This document shows, one piece after another, positions 1 to 8,030 of a stretch of DNA of 8,622 bases. Source of the stretch: JBEBSD01 sp040394475 (GTDB taxonomy: Bacteria; Bacteroidota; Bacteroidia; Cytophagales; Spirosomataceae). The position numbers and the translations under genes were made by a program. The stretch spans positions 1 through 8,622 of the forward strand of contig JBEBSD010000133.1 in assembly GCA_040394475.1 (NCBI GenBank), in the 5' to 3' direction. The number at the start of each line of letters is the position of its first letter. Within the stretch, counting starts at the first letter, position 1. The notes beneath the pieces were generated by a model that was given only the letters and a program-made list of their open reading frames with translations, was not told the DNA's origin and made no database searches.

Positions 1-184
1 GGTATTAGCGGGCAGTCATCTAGCAGCGCGCCCATTCCCCGTTGCCCATTCCCCAGTGTTCGGCTCCTGGGTTCGACTTCGCTCACCCGCCGGGTATTAG
101 CGGGCAGTCATCTAGCAGCGCGCCCATTCCCCGTTGCCCATTCCCCAATCTTCGACTCCTGGGTTCAACTTCGCTCACCCACCT
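1..184. repeat. 92-bp tandem duplication, two copies
   Basis: The block beginning GGTATTAGCGGGCAGTCATC at base 1 recurs at base 93, giving two 92-bp copies. The first 54 bases of each copy are identical. Differences cluster in the second half (AGTGTTCGGC versus AATCTTCGAC, GTTCGAC versus GTTCAAC, and the last few bases). Each copy also has an internal short duplication of GCCCATTCCCC. The window starts inside or exactly at this repeat, so more copies may lie to the left. An ORF through the block has low-complexity, proline/serine-rich content and no recognisable family, so I treat the region as non-coding. The function is unknown. It looks like an intergenic minisatellite of the kind that varies in copy number between strains. 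Confidence 0.9.
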
Positions 185-190
185 GTCCTC

Positions 191-284
191 TCGCCGCAGG
201 AATTTCATTATTAGTGAACATAAGCCCTTAATTGCCCGGTTTCCATATAAATAATCAAAGAATACGAAATTCCGGTTGCGGCGA
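191..284. repeat. Long-spaced inverted repeat upstream of fecR
   Basis: The left arm TCGCCGCAGGAATTTC (191-206) is the exact reverse complement of the right arm GAAATTCC-TGCGGCGA (266-284), except for a 3-base insertion (GGT, 274-276) in the right arm. The arms are therefore 16 bp each and are separated by 59 bases of AT-rich sequence. The element ends 45 bases before the fecR start codon. No T-run follows either arm, so it is not an ordinary intrinsic terminator. It could be a leader-RNA structure, a spaced operator or a small MITE-like insertion. No obvious target-site duplication is visible. No confident Bacteroidota promoter (-7 TAnnTTTG) was found between 184 and 330. Confidence 0.7.
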
Positions 285-329
285 TTTCCCGGTGAAACGT
301 CTTAGGAGCAGGACCATCAATTCTATACC

Positions 330-1367
330 ATGGGAGGCTCATTATCGGAAGGTTTTCTAAAGTTGCTGGCGCGTTTCCGGAAAGGCAAGCTGAATCCGGA
401 CGAACAACAGGTCATGGAAGACTGGTACGCTGCTTTGGATGATCCGGATGCGGATATCTCCAGAAACCCGGAGGAAAAAGAAGCAGTCTGGGACAAAATC
501 GATGAACGTATCGCTTCTCAGAAGCCGCTCTTCCCGACGGAGAGGGAGCCGGGGTTCCGGGTGTTCTACTACGTTGCCGCCGCCGTGCTGCTGCTTGTAG
601 GCGGGTTGCTTTGGTTTACCACGGCTGCCAACCGGCCCGATGACCTGCCGGGCATCGAGCGCGCCGAAGCGGTAGTCTTTACGAATCATTCCGGCGAACC
701 GCTTCCCGTAGACCTGGCAGATGGAAGCCGCATCCTGCTGGAGCCCGGAGCCCGCCTGGAGCATGCAGCAGACTTTAACACAAGCGAACGCAACGTCTTT
801 TTACAGGGAAATGCGTTCTTCGAGGTTGCAAGAGACGAAACAAGGCCATTTGAAGTACGCACCGAATTTATTACGACGAAAGTACTGGGCACATCCTTTT
901 CGATCCGGCAGGACGAGATTTCGGGAGAAACGGCAGTAGAAGTCATTTCGGGAAAAGTAGCAGTAAACATAATCGGAAAGGAAAATGACCCCAGCGAGCT
1001 GACAGCTCATCAGGTGTTGCTGACCGCCAATCTGAAAACGTCCTACCTGCCGGCCCAGAATATGCTGGTAACCGGTCTGGTAGATGTTCCCAGGGCCATC
1101 CAACCGCCGGTTGAAAAGGAACTGCCGGTCTTTAATGATATTCCGCTGAGCGAATTGATTAAAAAGCTGCGGGATACCTACGGAATTGCTTTCCGGGTAG
1201 AAGACCACCGGATACTGGATTGCCCGATTACAGCCGATTTGTCCAACGAACCGTTGCCTATCCAGCTGGAGATGATCGTTACTGCCCTGAATGCGCGTTT
1301 TTCCGTCGATCAGAACGGGGTGCTGATAACAGGAGGCAGCTGCAGCAGGCAGCCGTCCGTCCGGTAA
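330..1367 (+). CDS. FecR family anti-sigma factor (transmembrane signal transducer)
   Basis: This 345-residue protein is a single-pass inner-membrane regulator that holds or activates a partner ECF sigma factor and receives a signal from a TonB-dependent receptor. The cytoplasmic N-terminal segment (about 1-65) has the helical pattern LLARFRKGKLNPDEQQVMEDWY typical of Bacteroidota FecR proteins, abbreviated here across residues 12-33. A hydrophobic transmembrane helix follows at about 78-97. The periplasmic FecR domain spans about 112-213, with LADGSRILLEPGARL, VFLQGNAFFEV and VLGTSFSI. A C-terminal DUF4974-like domain lies at about 266-335 (FNDIPLSELIKKL). The length is normal. The start is fixed by an in-frame TAG at 303. 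AGGAG at 304-308 lies about 21 bases upstream, too far for a standard ribosome-binding site. The partner sigma gene is absent from the 329 bases upstream. susC begins 67 bases downstream and carries the matching STN domain, so this FecR probably serves that receptor. Confidence 0.93.
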   Translation: MGGSLSEGFLKLLARFRKGKLNPDEQQVMEDWYAALDDPDADISRNPEEKEAVWDKIDERIASQKPLFPTEREPGFRVFYYVAAAVLLLVGGLLWFTTAANRPDDLPGIERAEAVVFTNHSGEPLPVDLADGSRILLEPGARLEHAADFNTSERNVFLQGNAFFEVARDETRPFEVRTEFITTKVLGTSFSIRQDEISGETAVEVISGKVAVNIIGKENDPSELTAHQVLLTANLKTSYLPAQNMLVTGLVDVPRAIQPPVEKELPVFNDIPLSELIKKLRDTYGIAFRVEDHRILDCPITADLSNEPLPIQLEMIVTALNARFSVDQNGVLITGGSCSRQPSVR

Positions 1368-1434
1368 CCTATTCACCGATAGTACCGGGAAGCGAGACTC
1401 TTCCTAAACCAAACTAGTGTAATCTACCATTTAA

Positions 1435-4400
1435 ATGATGCTACATATGAAAAACAAACGACGACTGCGTTCTTATCGGGTCATTTACCTGTTGCTCTTC
1501 CTGTTGCCTGCGGGGGCGACTGCTTCCGGCATGCAGGAATTGTTGCGCCATAAAGTACAGTTGCAGGTGAAGGACATGAAAATCAAAGACGTCCTGACAT
1601 TACTGGAGGCGAGGGCCCATACAAAATTCGTATATAGCTCCCGTTCGCTTCCCATGAACCGCAGGGTGACCATCCAGGCTTCCGAAACGGCGCTGTCCGA
1701 GATTCTCGACGAGCTGTTCTATCCCGATAAAATCAGCTGTAAAGCCGTTCGGAACCGGGTAATATTGAGTTTGGCGCCGGTAGCTGCTGCACCGGAACTA
1801 ACCGTTCCGCTGTTGGAAAATGACCGCTATGAACGGCAAATTACCGGGGTGGTTCTTGACGAAAACCAGTCGCCGTTGCCCGGGGTCAATATTTTGCTTA
1901 AAGGCGAACAACGGGGCACCATCACCGATGAAAACGGGCTTTTTCAGCTGGTGGTTCCGGACACGCCGGTTACGCTCATCTTCTCTTTCGTGGGATATCT
2001 CAGCCAGGAGGTGGAAGTAGCTTCCCGCGAACGGCTGGAAATAGTCCTGGTTCCGGATACCAAGTCGCTGGATGAAGTCGTGGTGACTGCTCTCGGGGTG
2101 CAGCGCAAAGCAAGGGCACTGGGCTACTCGGTCGGAGAAGTGAAAAATGAAGACCTGACCCGGGTACCGCAGGAAAATGTGGTCAATAGTCTGAACGGGA
2201 GGGTGCCGGGGGTACGGGTTATCAACACCACACCCGACCTGAACAGCGATCCCATGGTACTGATCCGCGGGTTTACATCGCTCTCCGGAGGAAATTCACC
2301 CCTGATTGTTGTGGACGGGCTGCCTACCGGGACCGACATCAGCGTCATGTCCGACCTGAGCGCCGACAATATCGAAAGTGTAAGCGTGCTGAAAGGACCA
2401 AGTGCAGCGGCACTGTACGGTTCAAGGGCGGGCAGCGGGGTGTTGCTGATTACGACTAAAAGCGGAGACAAGGGGAAAAGAGGACTCGGAGTCCGGGTGA
2501 ATTCTGCGTACACGGCAAGTGTTCCGTACCGGTTCGTGCCGCTGCAGCAGCGGTTTGCCAACGGGGCGAACGGAAACTTTGACCAGACCAACTATCTATG
2601 GTGGGGGCCGGAAATGGGGACTTCTGTGGCCAGGTTTGGTACCAATGGCGAGGCAACCCCATTGCAATCGTATCCCGATAATGTCCGGGACTTTGTCAAT
2701 GTAGGGAATACGTTTGTGAATGATATTTCGATTACCAATACGAATGAGAAGCTCAGCTTCGCCTTGTCGCTCTCCGATACAAGGGGAACAGGGGTTTACC
2801 CGCAGAGCAACCTGCGGAAAGACGCATTGTCGTTGTCAGCCACCTACCATTTCACTCCCCGGTTGCATATAAGCGCCAATTTTAACTACCTGAATTCCGG
2901 TTCGGATAATTTCCGGGGGTTGTCCTACGACAACTATCCGTACGAAGATCTGTATTTTACGCCGAACTGGCTGGACATCCATCAGCTGAAGGATTACTGG
3001 CAAGAAGAACACGTCCAACAGAATGTTTGGGCCAACGGCTTTAACAACCCCTGGTTCACCGTAAATGAAAATATCAATACATTCAAAAAAATCAGGCCCT
3101 ACGGGAATATAAAGCTCGACTGGAACATTACCGATGACCTGACGCTTATGACGCGGATAGGGGGCTTTAATGAGTCTTACATCACCGACAACCGTACGGC
3201 CTTGTCCGAAAAAGCGTTCCCCAACGGCGGGTACTCGCATATTTCCAGAAGCCTGCAGGAAATCAACACGGATTTTCTGCTGAATTATAAGAAAAATGCC
3301 GGCGACTTTTCGTTTGATGCTTCGATGGGCGGCAACCTGCTTTTTCAAAACCATTCCTTCGGTAGTATAACCGGGCAGCGCTATGTGCTTCCCGGCCTCT
3401 ATACGGCCAGCAATATCGACCGTTCGTCAGTGGCCTATTCGGTGGTCCAATCCAACAAGCGGATCAACAGCCTCTACGGCATGGCATCCGTCGGTTTCCG
3501 CGATGCCGTTTTTCTGGAGGTATCGGGCCGCAACGACTGGTCCAGTACCCTTCCGGTCGATAACCGGTCTTATTTTTACCCGTCTGCTTCTTTGAGTGTG
3601 GTAGTATCCGACCTGGTAAAGCTGCCGGAAGCCATTTCGATGTTCAAGGTCCGGGGAGGATGGGCCCAGGTCGGGAAAGACACCAGTCCTTACCGGCTTG
3701 CCATGACACTGAACCGCTCTACCTGGGGCGATCAAACGACCTATTCGCTGCCCGGCACCACCCCGACCAGCGACCTGTTGCCTGAAAGTATTGTTTCTTC
3801 GGAAGCCGGATTTGACTTGTCGCTTTTCAAACGGCGGCTCCATATGAACTTTACGTATTACCAGATCGAAAATAAAAATCAGATCACAGGGATCGCTGTT
3901 TCCGGTTCGACGGGCTTTACGGCGGCAAATGTCAACGCAGGGATCGTCAAAAATAAAGGTGTTGAAATTTCACTGCGTACGGTTGCCGTAGCGACCAAAA
4001 ACATCAACTGGGATTTTACGTTCAATTTCACCAAGGAAGCAAGCTGGCTGACTGCCCTTCCGCAAGGGGTTTCCAATCACCAGTTCTGGTCACGCAACAA
4101 CATTTACAGCCAGACCACGCTCGGAGGCCGGGTAGGCGATCTGTGGGGGCCCGATGTTGTCCGTGTACAGGAAGGTCCGTATAAAGACTGGCCGGTCCTC
4201 AATAATAATGGGTATGTGCAGTTGAACTCCACGAACATTCACCTGGGCAACGTAATGCCTGATTTTACATTGGGTCTGCAAACCAACTTTTCAGTCAAAC
4301 GCCTGACGTTCTCGGCCAGTTTCGACTGGCGGCAGGGCGGCGAGTATTACTCCGAAAGTATGAAGCGCCTCACCCGGGACGGTCGTCAGGACAGCTGGTA

Positions 4401-5010
4401 CAAGGGCGAAGGATCCAGCACGTTTACGGGTATCCTCAGCAACAATTCGTTCAATGGTGACAACGACCAGCTGGCAGCTGAGATCAGGAACAATCCGGGG
4501 AAATACAACGCGGTAAATGGCCTTACTTATGTGGGTGGCCGGAATGCCGATCTGGGAGGATTTGAATACGGCGGGACAGTTGCCAACGGCGTATTTTTCC
4601 CCGGGGTAATAATGGGAGCGAATGGCGAGTACATCGAAAACTTCGGCGGGGAAGGGACACAGTATTTTCGCAGTGATCTGATTGCTGATCCGGGTGCCGG
4701 CTATTGGAGCATGGGGGTGCAATCCTGGATTTACGATGCGTCTTTCGTAAAACTGCGGGAACTGGCGGTAGCCTACGAGTTACCAGGCGCCTGGGCGAAG
4801 CACATCGGGGCCGGGAATATGTCGCTCTCTTTGTTCACCCGTAATATTATCCTGTGGACCAAGGCGAAGAACTACATCGATCCCGAATCGACTATGATGA
4901 ACGGGAACGATCAGTTTACCAGCAGTCCTAATTACCTGCTGGGCTTTGACCGGGCTTCGTTCTATCCCTGGACCATGTCTATGGGAATGAAATTAAACAT
5001 TCAATTTTAA
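1435..5010 (+). CDS. SusC/RagA family TonB-linked outer membrane receptor with STN domain
   Basis: This 1191-residue outer-membrane importer works with the SusD protein encoded next to it and takes up an oligomeric nutrient using TonB/ExbBD energy. A signal peptide covers about residues 5-31 (KNKRR then a hydrophobic run ending GATASG). A secretin/TonB short N-terminal (STN) domain follows at about 40-113; this is the signalling module that contacts FecR. Next comes a carboxypeptidase-regulatory-like domain at about 134-207 (ITGVVLDENQSPLPGVNILL). The SusC-type motif DEVVVTALG is at 213-221. The plug domain runs to about 346 with the family signature NIESVSVLKGPSAAALYGSR and VLLITTKSG. The remainder is a beta-barrel ending in a C-terminal phenylalanine. 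The ATG at 1447 (residue 5, MKNKRR) is an equally plausible start, because no clear Shine-Dalgarno is visible for either. The gene appears intact and co-transcribed with susD. The substrate cannot be told from sequence alone. Confidence 0.96.
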   Translation: MMLHMKNKRRLRSYRVIYLLLFLLPAGATASGMQELLRHKVQLQVKDMKIKDVLTLLEARAHTKFVYSSRSLPMNRRVTIQASETALSEILDELFYPDKISCKAVRNRVILSLAPVAAAPELTVPLLENDRYERQITGVVLDENQSPLPGVNILLKGEQRGTITDENGLFQLVVPDTPVTLIFSFVGYLSQEVEVASRERLEIVLVPDTKSLDEVVVTALGVQRKARALGYSVGEVKNEDLTRVPQENVVNSLNGRVPGVRVINTTPDLNSDPMVLIRGFTSLSGGNSPLIVVDGLPTGTDISVMSDLSADNIESVSVLKGPSAAALYGSRAGSGVLLITTKSGDKGKRGLGVRVNSAYTASVPYRFVPLQQRFANGANGNFDQTNYLWWGPEMGTSVARFGTNGEATPLQSYPDNVRDFVNVGNTFVNDISITNTNEKLSFALSLSDTRGTGVYPQSNLRKDALSLSATYHFTPRLHISANFNYLNSGSDNFRGLSYDNYPYEDLYFTPNWLDIHQLKDYWQEEHVQQNVWANGFNNPWFTVNENINTFKKIRPYGNIKLDWNITDDLTLMTRIGGFNESYITDNRTALSEKAFPNGGYSHISRSLQEINTDFLLNYKKNAGDFSFDASMGGNLLFQNHSFGSITGQRYVLPGLYTASNIDRSSVAYSVVQSNKRINSLYGMASVGFRDAVFLEVSGRNDWSSTLPVDNRSYFYPSASLSVVVSDLVKLPEAISMFKVRGGWAQVGKDTSPYRLAMTLNRSTWGDQTTYSLPGTTPTSDLLPESIVSSEAGFDLSLFKRRLHMNFTYYQIENKNQITGIAVSGSTGFTAANVNAGIVKNKGVEISLRTVAVATKNINWDFTFNFTKEASWLTALPQGVSNHQFWSRNNIYSQTTLGGRVGDLWGPDVVRVQEGPYKDWPVLNNNGYVQLNSTNIHLGNVMPDFTLGLQTNFSVKRLTFSASFDWRQGGEYYSESMKRLTRDGRQDSWYKGEGSSTFTGILSNNSFNGDNDQLAAEIRNNPGKYNAVNGLTYVGGRNADLGGFEYGGTVANGVFFPGVIMGANGEYIENFGGEGTQYFRSDLIADPGAGYWSMGVQSWIYDASFVKLRELAVAYELPGAWAKHIGAGNMSLSLFTRNIILWTKAKNYIDPESTMMNGNDQFTSSPNYLLGFDRASFYPWTMSMGMKLNIQF

Positions 5011-5016
5011 TCACGG

Positions 5017-6780
5017 ATGAAAATGAAACAACTGATAAGGGCTAAAAACAACAGCTGGGTTGGATGGGCATGCCTGATAACGATGCTGGCCGGCTGCCAG
5101 GATCTAACGGAAATCAACAAAAATCCCAATGACCTGATCGATGAAAATGTTAATCCGGCGTATGTCCTCACGTCGGTGCTCAGCGGATCGACTTCGGTCC
5201 TGGCGGATGTCTCCTTTACCGGCAACGTTACCCAGGCGCTGCTTTCCGAGGCCATGCAATATACGCAACGGGACTTCCTGGAGTTTTCCGTGTCCAGTCA
5301 GTTCGGCTGGTATTCACTTTCTTTTGATTACCGCGGCTTCCACCAGCCCCTGGCGAACGCAGCCTATCTGGAACGACGCGCAGAAGGAAACCCGGACTCC
5401 CTCTTCCTGAAAGGAGCCGCTCTTACCATGCAAGCCATGTGGTTTGGCCTGCAAACCAGCTTATGGGGGGATATACCCTATTCGGAAGCCAACCTCGGAA
5501 CGGCCAAGCTGCAACCGGTTTTCGATAACCAGCGGGATGTTTTTGTGGGGATACTGGCAGATCTCGATCGCGCTAATTCGTACTTGAAACAAGCTTCTTC
5601 CGTAAAGTCTTCAGTGGTTTCGACTGCTGACGTCCTGTATAAAGGCGATTTGTTAAAGTGGCAGAAATTTGCCAATTCCTTGCGGCTGAGGTACCTGATG
5701 CGCTTATCGGAAAAAACGGCCGAAATGAATGCGGCAGGAGTCGATGTTGCCGCCGAGTTTGCAAAAATGGTTGCTGACCCCGCAGGCTATCCGATCATTA
5801 CCGCTACCGCCGAGAATGCTGCGATGAATTTTCCGGGGACGAATACCCTGGATTCCTGGAGAATGGGCCCCTTGCTGAAACCGACGCCGCATGAATTCCA
5901 CCGGATTAAAGCAGCAGCCACGGTAGTCGATTTTTTGAAACAGCAGCAGGATCCCCGTCTGACGGTGTGGTTCCGGCCGGTTGAAGTGCAAACGCTGGTA
6001 CGGGATAAAGGAGCGCCGATAGTTATTGAGAAAGATGCCTCGGGTAACGTTAAACGTTACATGCAGACCTACAAGCAAGGGATCGATACATCGCTGTATG
6101 TCGGACTGAAGATAGCGCTGGCAGATCCGGACAGCTATAACGATAACCTGGCCGCGCACCGGACAGAAGCGTCAGCCATCGACAGTGACGTCTATAACAG
6201 CGGCGCCGCCAATCCGTTCGTGTCGTACCTGGGCGCCATTTACAGGGAAAATACCCATCCTTTAGTCAAAAGTATCTTTATCTCAGCGGCAGAAGTGAAT
6301 TTTACACTCGCTGAAGCGGCGGTACGCGGATGGATACCTGGCAGCCCTGACGCTTATTACCTGGCGGGCATAGCTGCCTCTCTGGAACAGTACGGTATTG
6401 CGGATGGAGACGCCAGGCAATATGATCCTGTGACCCACCAGGTGAAGGCATTCGACCGGTCGGGTTTTCTGGCGCGCCTGCAAACGGAATTTGAGCAGGC
6501 CCCGCAAAAAACCGAGCAGATCCTGCAGCAAAAATGGGTGGCCGCCTTTACCACGATGGAAGCATGGTTCGACTGGAGAAGGACGGGTTTTCCGGATATC
6601 GGCGGCAATGTTATCAGTGGTGCACAGGGGACTAAAATACCGGTCCGCTATGTGTTCGGGGAGAGTGAAATTAATTACAACACTGAAAATCTGGAAGCCG
6701 CCGTTTCGCGGCTGGAGCCGGCCGTAAACGACCAATGGTCGAAGATGTGGCTGCTCCAGGGAACGGGAAAACCCTGGTAA
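5017..6780 (+). CDS. SusD/RagB family nutrient-binding outer membrane lipoprotein (SusD-like_2 type)
   Basis: This 587-residue surface lipoprotein is the lid and substrate-binding partner of the SusC channel encoded 6 bases upstream. The N-terminus is a lipoprotein signal peptide, with basic residues, then hydrophobic VGWACLITMLAG, then a lipobox LAGC giving lipidated Cys27. The segment just after it (DLTEINKNPNDL, 29-40) is characteristic of the SusD-like_2 branch rather than classical starch-utilisation SusD. The C-terminal part has the usual KWVAAFTTMEAWFDWRRTGFP pattern (abbreviated from about residues 507-527), conserved across SusD proteins. An alternative start is the ATG at 5023. The tight spacing indicates translational coupling with susC, and a strong terminator 17 bases after the stop ends the operon. 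No glycoside hydrolase, sulfatase or peptidase follows, so the ligand is unknown. Confidence 0.95.
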   Translation: MKMKQLIRAKNNSWVGWACLITMLAGCQDLTEINKNPNDLIDENVNPAYVLTSVLSGSTSVLADVSFTGNVTQALLSEAMQYTQRDFLEFSVSSQFGWYSLSFDYRGFHQPLANAAYLERRAEGNPDSLFLKGAALTMQAMWFGLQTSLWGDIPYSEANLGTAKLQPVFDNQRDVFVGILADLDRANSYLKQASSVKSSVVSTADVLYKGDLLKWQKFANSLRLRYLMRLSEKTAEMNAAGVDVAAEFAKMVADPAGYPIITATAENAAMNFPGTNTLDSWRMGPLLKPTPHEFHRIKAAATVVDFLKQQQDPRLTVWFRPVEVQTLVRDKGAPIVIEKDASGNVKRYMQTYKQGIDTSLYVGLKIALADPDSYNDNLAAHRTEASAIDSDVYNSGAANPFVSYLGAIYRENTHPLVKSIFISAAEVNFTLAEAAVRGWIPGSPDAYYLAGIAASLEQYGIADGDARQYDPVTHQVKAFDRSGFLARLQTEFEQAPQKTEQILQQKWVAAFTTMEAWFDWRRTGFPDIGGNVISGAQGTKIPVRYVFGESEINYNTENLEAAVSRLEPAVNDQWSKMWLLQGTGKPW

Positions 6781-6797
6781 GCAAACCAATTTCCCGG

Positions 6798-6836
6798 AAA
6801 AAGAGGCTGTTCATCGAGAATGGACAGCCTCTTTTT
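6798..6836 (+). terminator. Bidirectional intrinsic terminator after susD
   Basis: AAAAAGAGGCTGT (6798-6810) pairs perfectly with ACAGCCTCTTTTT (6824-6836). Inside this, TCAT/ATGG extends the stem with one G-U pair, giving a 17-bp stem with a 5-base loop (6815-6819). The T5 on the 3' side and A5 on the 5' side make it able to terminate transcription in both directions. It lies 17 bases past the susD stop and marks the end of the fecR-susC-susD unit. It also insulates that unit from the repeat region to the right. Confidence 0.93.
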
Positions 6837-6895
6837 GAATGACAGGGATTTGTACAATAGCGTGAGCAGCCTGCCAACATCTCCCCATAGCCATT

Positions 6896-7030
6896 AAACT
6901 GTCGGCCCTATAGGCCTTTTCACTGGTATCGGATGTGCTATTCTACCAAAATATCGCCCCGAATGGGGCTTTCCAGGTTCCTGAAAGGCTCGTGGAGCCG
7001 GGGCATCCAGCTGGTATTTGGTGGCAATGA
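6896..7030 (+). repeat. Structured repeat, copy 1 (three-hairpin element)
   Basis: This 135-bp segment is almost identical to 7106-7241; the visible differences are one T/C change and one missing T in a T-run. It contains three short palindromes in order: GGCCCTATAGGCC (6904-6916), GCCCCGAATGGGGC (6956-6969) and GGCTCGTGGAGCC (6987-6999), followed by a perfect CCAGCTGG palindrome (7007-7014). Between hairpins two and three, TTTCCAGG and CCTGAAA can also pair with one bulged base. There is no ORF of note. The pattern fits an intergenic REP-like or MITE-like element. The 55 bases before it (6841-6895) and 7031-7061 after it show no feature I can support. Confidence 0.88.
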
Positions 7031-7061
7031 GGGTAACCTATTCGGTACATCAGCGTCGTGA

Positions 7062-7241
7062 TACAAGTTTGTAAAGAGTCTAAGAGAGCGCCCATGGCGG
7101 CTGTCAAACTGTCGGCCCTATAGGCCTTTCCACTGGTATCGGATGTGCTATTCTACCAAAATATCGCCCCGAATGGGGCTTTCCAGGTTCCTGAAAGGCT
7201 CGTGGAGCCGGGGCATCCAGCTGGTATTTTGGTGGCAATGA
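7062..7241 (+). repeat. Structured repeat, copy 2, with left extension
   Basis: Bases 7106-7241 repeat copy 1 at a distance of 210 bp, with the same three hairpins at 7114-7126, 7166-7179 and 7197-7209. Upstream, 7062-7105 (containing AAGAGTCTAAGAGAGCGCCC) is absent from copy 1 but is found again at 8031-8076 on the far side of the transposase gene. Copy 2 is thus the most complete version in the window. It lies on the downstream side of the minus-strand transposase gene. An ORF starting here runs through repeat sequence and is not credible as a gene. Confidence 0.85.
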
Positions 7242-7254
7242 TTATATCTTATTC

Positions 7255-7282
7255 CCACAAAAGCCCCGGAGGGGCGGCATTT
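7255..7282 (-). repeat. Single inverted copy of the 53-bp array hairpin
   Basis: CCACAAAAGCCCCGGAGGGG and the following CGGCATTT are the reverse complement of the core of the 53-bp array units at 8118-8435. The hairpin is GCCCC-GGA-GGGGC (7263-7275). This places one isolated, oppositely oriented unit about 200 bp from the transposase stop codon. Bases 7283-7436, between it and the gene's terminal hairpin, are AT-richer and I see no gene or recognisable site there. Confidence 0.8.
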
Positions 7283-7436
7283 CTCAATCGCAGCATTAGC
7301 GAACTATCGTGCAACAGGGATTTTGCAGACCGGAATACCGCGTTGCTGTTTTTGTGAGAGGATATATATGCATCTGACACACAACCATTTAAGTAAGTGC
7401 TAAGTCCTGTTTTCCTGAAAAAATGCACTTGGTTTG

Positions 7437-7453
7437 AAAACCCTCCCGCAGGG
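7437..7453 (-). terminator. Candidate terminator / end hairpin of the transposase gene
   Basis: Read on the minus strand, CCCT-GCGGG-AGGG is followed directly by TTTTC, starting 24 bases after the transposase stop codon. The stem is only 4 bp, with an alternative CCC-TGC-GGG pairing, so termination would be weak. It could instead be the right-end subterminal hairpin that IS200/IS605-type elements carry for transposase recognition. The sequence alone does not separate the two. Confidence 0.4.
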
Positions 7454-7477
7454 CGTTATTTTCGGATCTCTGCATTT

Positions 7478-7942
7478 TTAGCAATCGAAAAAATCAAACA
7501 GGTATTTCATGTCGTAGTCTATTTCAAAGTCAATGAGCATTTTCAGGTATTCTTCTTTAAAGGTTTTGGTTTTGTGGTGTTCCTCCTGATTCATAATATA
7601 GTTAATAACAACATCTCTTTGGCTCCTCGAATGAGAGAATGCCCCATAACCCGACTGCCACTGAAATTTACCTTTTACCAACCTGTTTTCATTGATCCAC
7701 TTGCTGCTATTAGCTTTCACTTTACTCATAAGCTGAGGTATAGAGGTTGTTACCGGCATCCCGTAAAATAGATGAACATGGTCTTTCCAGCCACCAACCG
7801 CTAATGATTTCACTCCTTGGTTGGTGATAATGCCGGCAATATATTTATGCAGGTCATCACGCCATTGTTTCGTTATGAAATTTTCACGGTGTTGTACTGC
7901 AAATACGGCATGAATAGAGATTTGTGAGTAGGTGTTAGCCAT
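7478..7942 (-). CDS. IS200/IS605-type Y1 (HUH) transposase, possibly REP-associated (RAYT-like)
   Basis: This 154-residue single-strand DNA transposase belongs to the Y1_Tnp family, whose members cut and join DNA at hairpins through a covalent phosphotyrosine link. The HUH metal-binding motif is visible as DHVHLF (HVH at residues 55-57). The catalytic tyrosine is probably Tyr115 in INYIMNQEEHH, and the helix after it (KTFKEEYLKML) is typical of Bacteroidota members. Length is normal and nothing is truncated, so the protein looks active. The frame is open to 8011, but the start at 7942 (MANTYSQ) is preferred. It matches the family N-terminus and has AAAGGA seven bases upstream. No accessory TnpB/IscB gene is present. 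The gene is surrounded by structured repeats on both sides, which is the arrangement of RAYT genes. A plain IS200-like insertion within pre-existing repeats is the main alternative. Confidence 0.93.
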   Translation of the reverse strand: MANTYSQISIHAVFAVQHRENFITKQWRDDLHKYIAGIITNQGVKSLAVGGWKDHVHLFYGMPVTTSIPQLMSKVKANSSKWINENRLVKGKFQWQSGYGAFSHSRSQRDVVINYIMNQEEHHKTKTFKEEYLKMLIDFEIDYDMKYLFDFFDC

Positions 7943-7949
7943 AAATGAA

Positions 7950-7955
7950 TCCTTT
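7950..7955 (-). promoter_or_regulatory. Ribosome-binding site deciding the transposase start
   Basis: On the minus strand AAAGGA is followed by seven bases (TTCATTT) and then ATG at 7942. This supports the 154-residue form over the 177-residue form starting at 8011, whose upstream sequence is a long A-run with no such motif. Confidence 0.7.
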
Positions 7956-8030
7956 ACATAAATTAAACAAATTTCCACCAGAATACCGGGGTATTCAAAC
8001 GACGATTTCATTTTTTTTTAAATCTACCAA

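Noticed and set aside
42..254. Small plus-strand ORF upstream of fecR
   Set aside because: Most of it is the 92-bp tandem repeat, its composition is low-complexity, and no ribosome-binding site or family resemblance is visible.
2124..4722. Several minus-strand ORFs of 60-170 residues inside susC
   Set aside because: They are antisense shadows of a well-supported 1191-residue gene with a complete domain order and no independent start signals.
7310..7358. GCAAC ... GTTGC followed by TGTTTTTG as a terminator
   Set aside because: The stem is only 5 bp around a loop of roughly 30 bases and no gene ends there in the matching orientation.
7145..7771. Plus-strand ORFs across the repeat and opposite the transposase
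   Set aside because: One runs through the structured repeat, and the other is the antisense shadow of the clearly recognised Y1 transposase.
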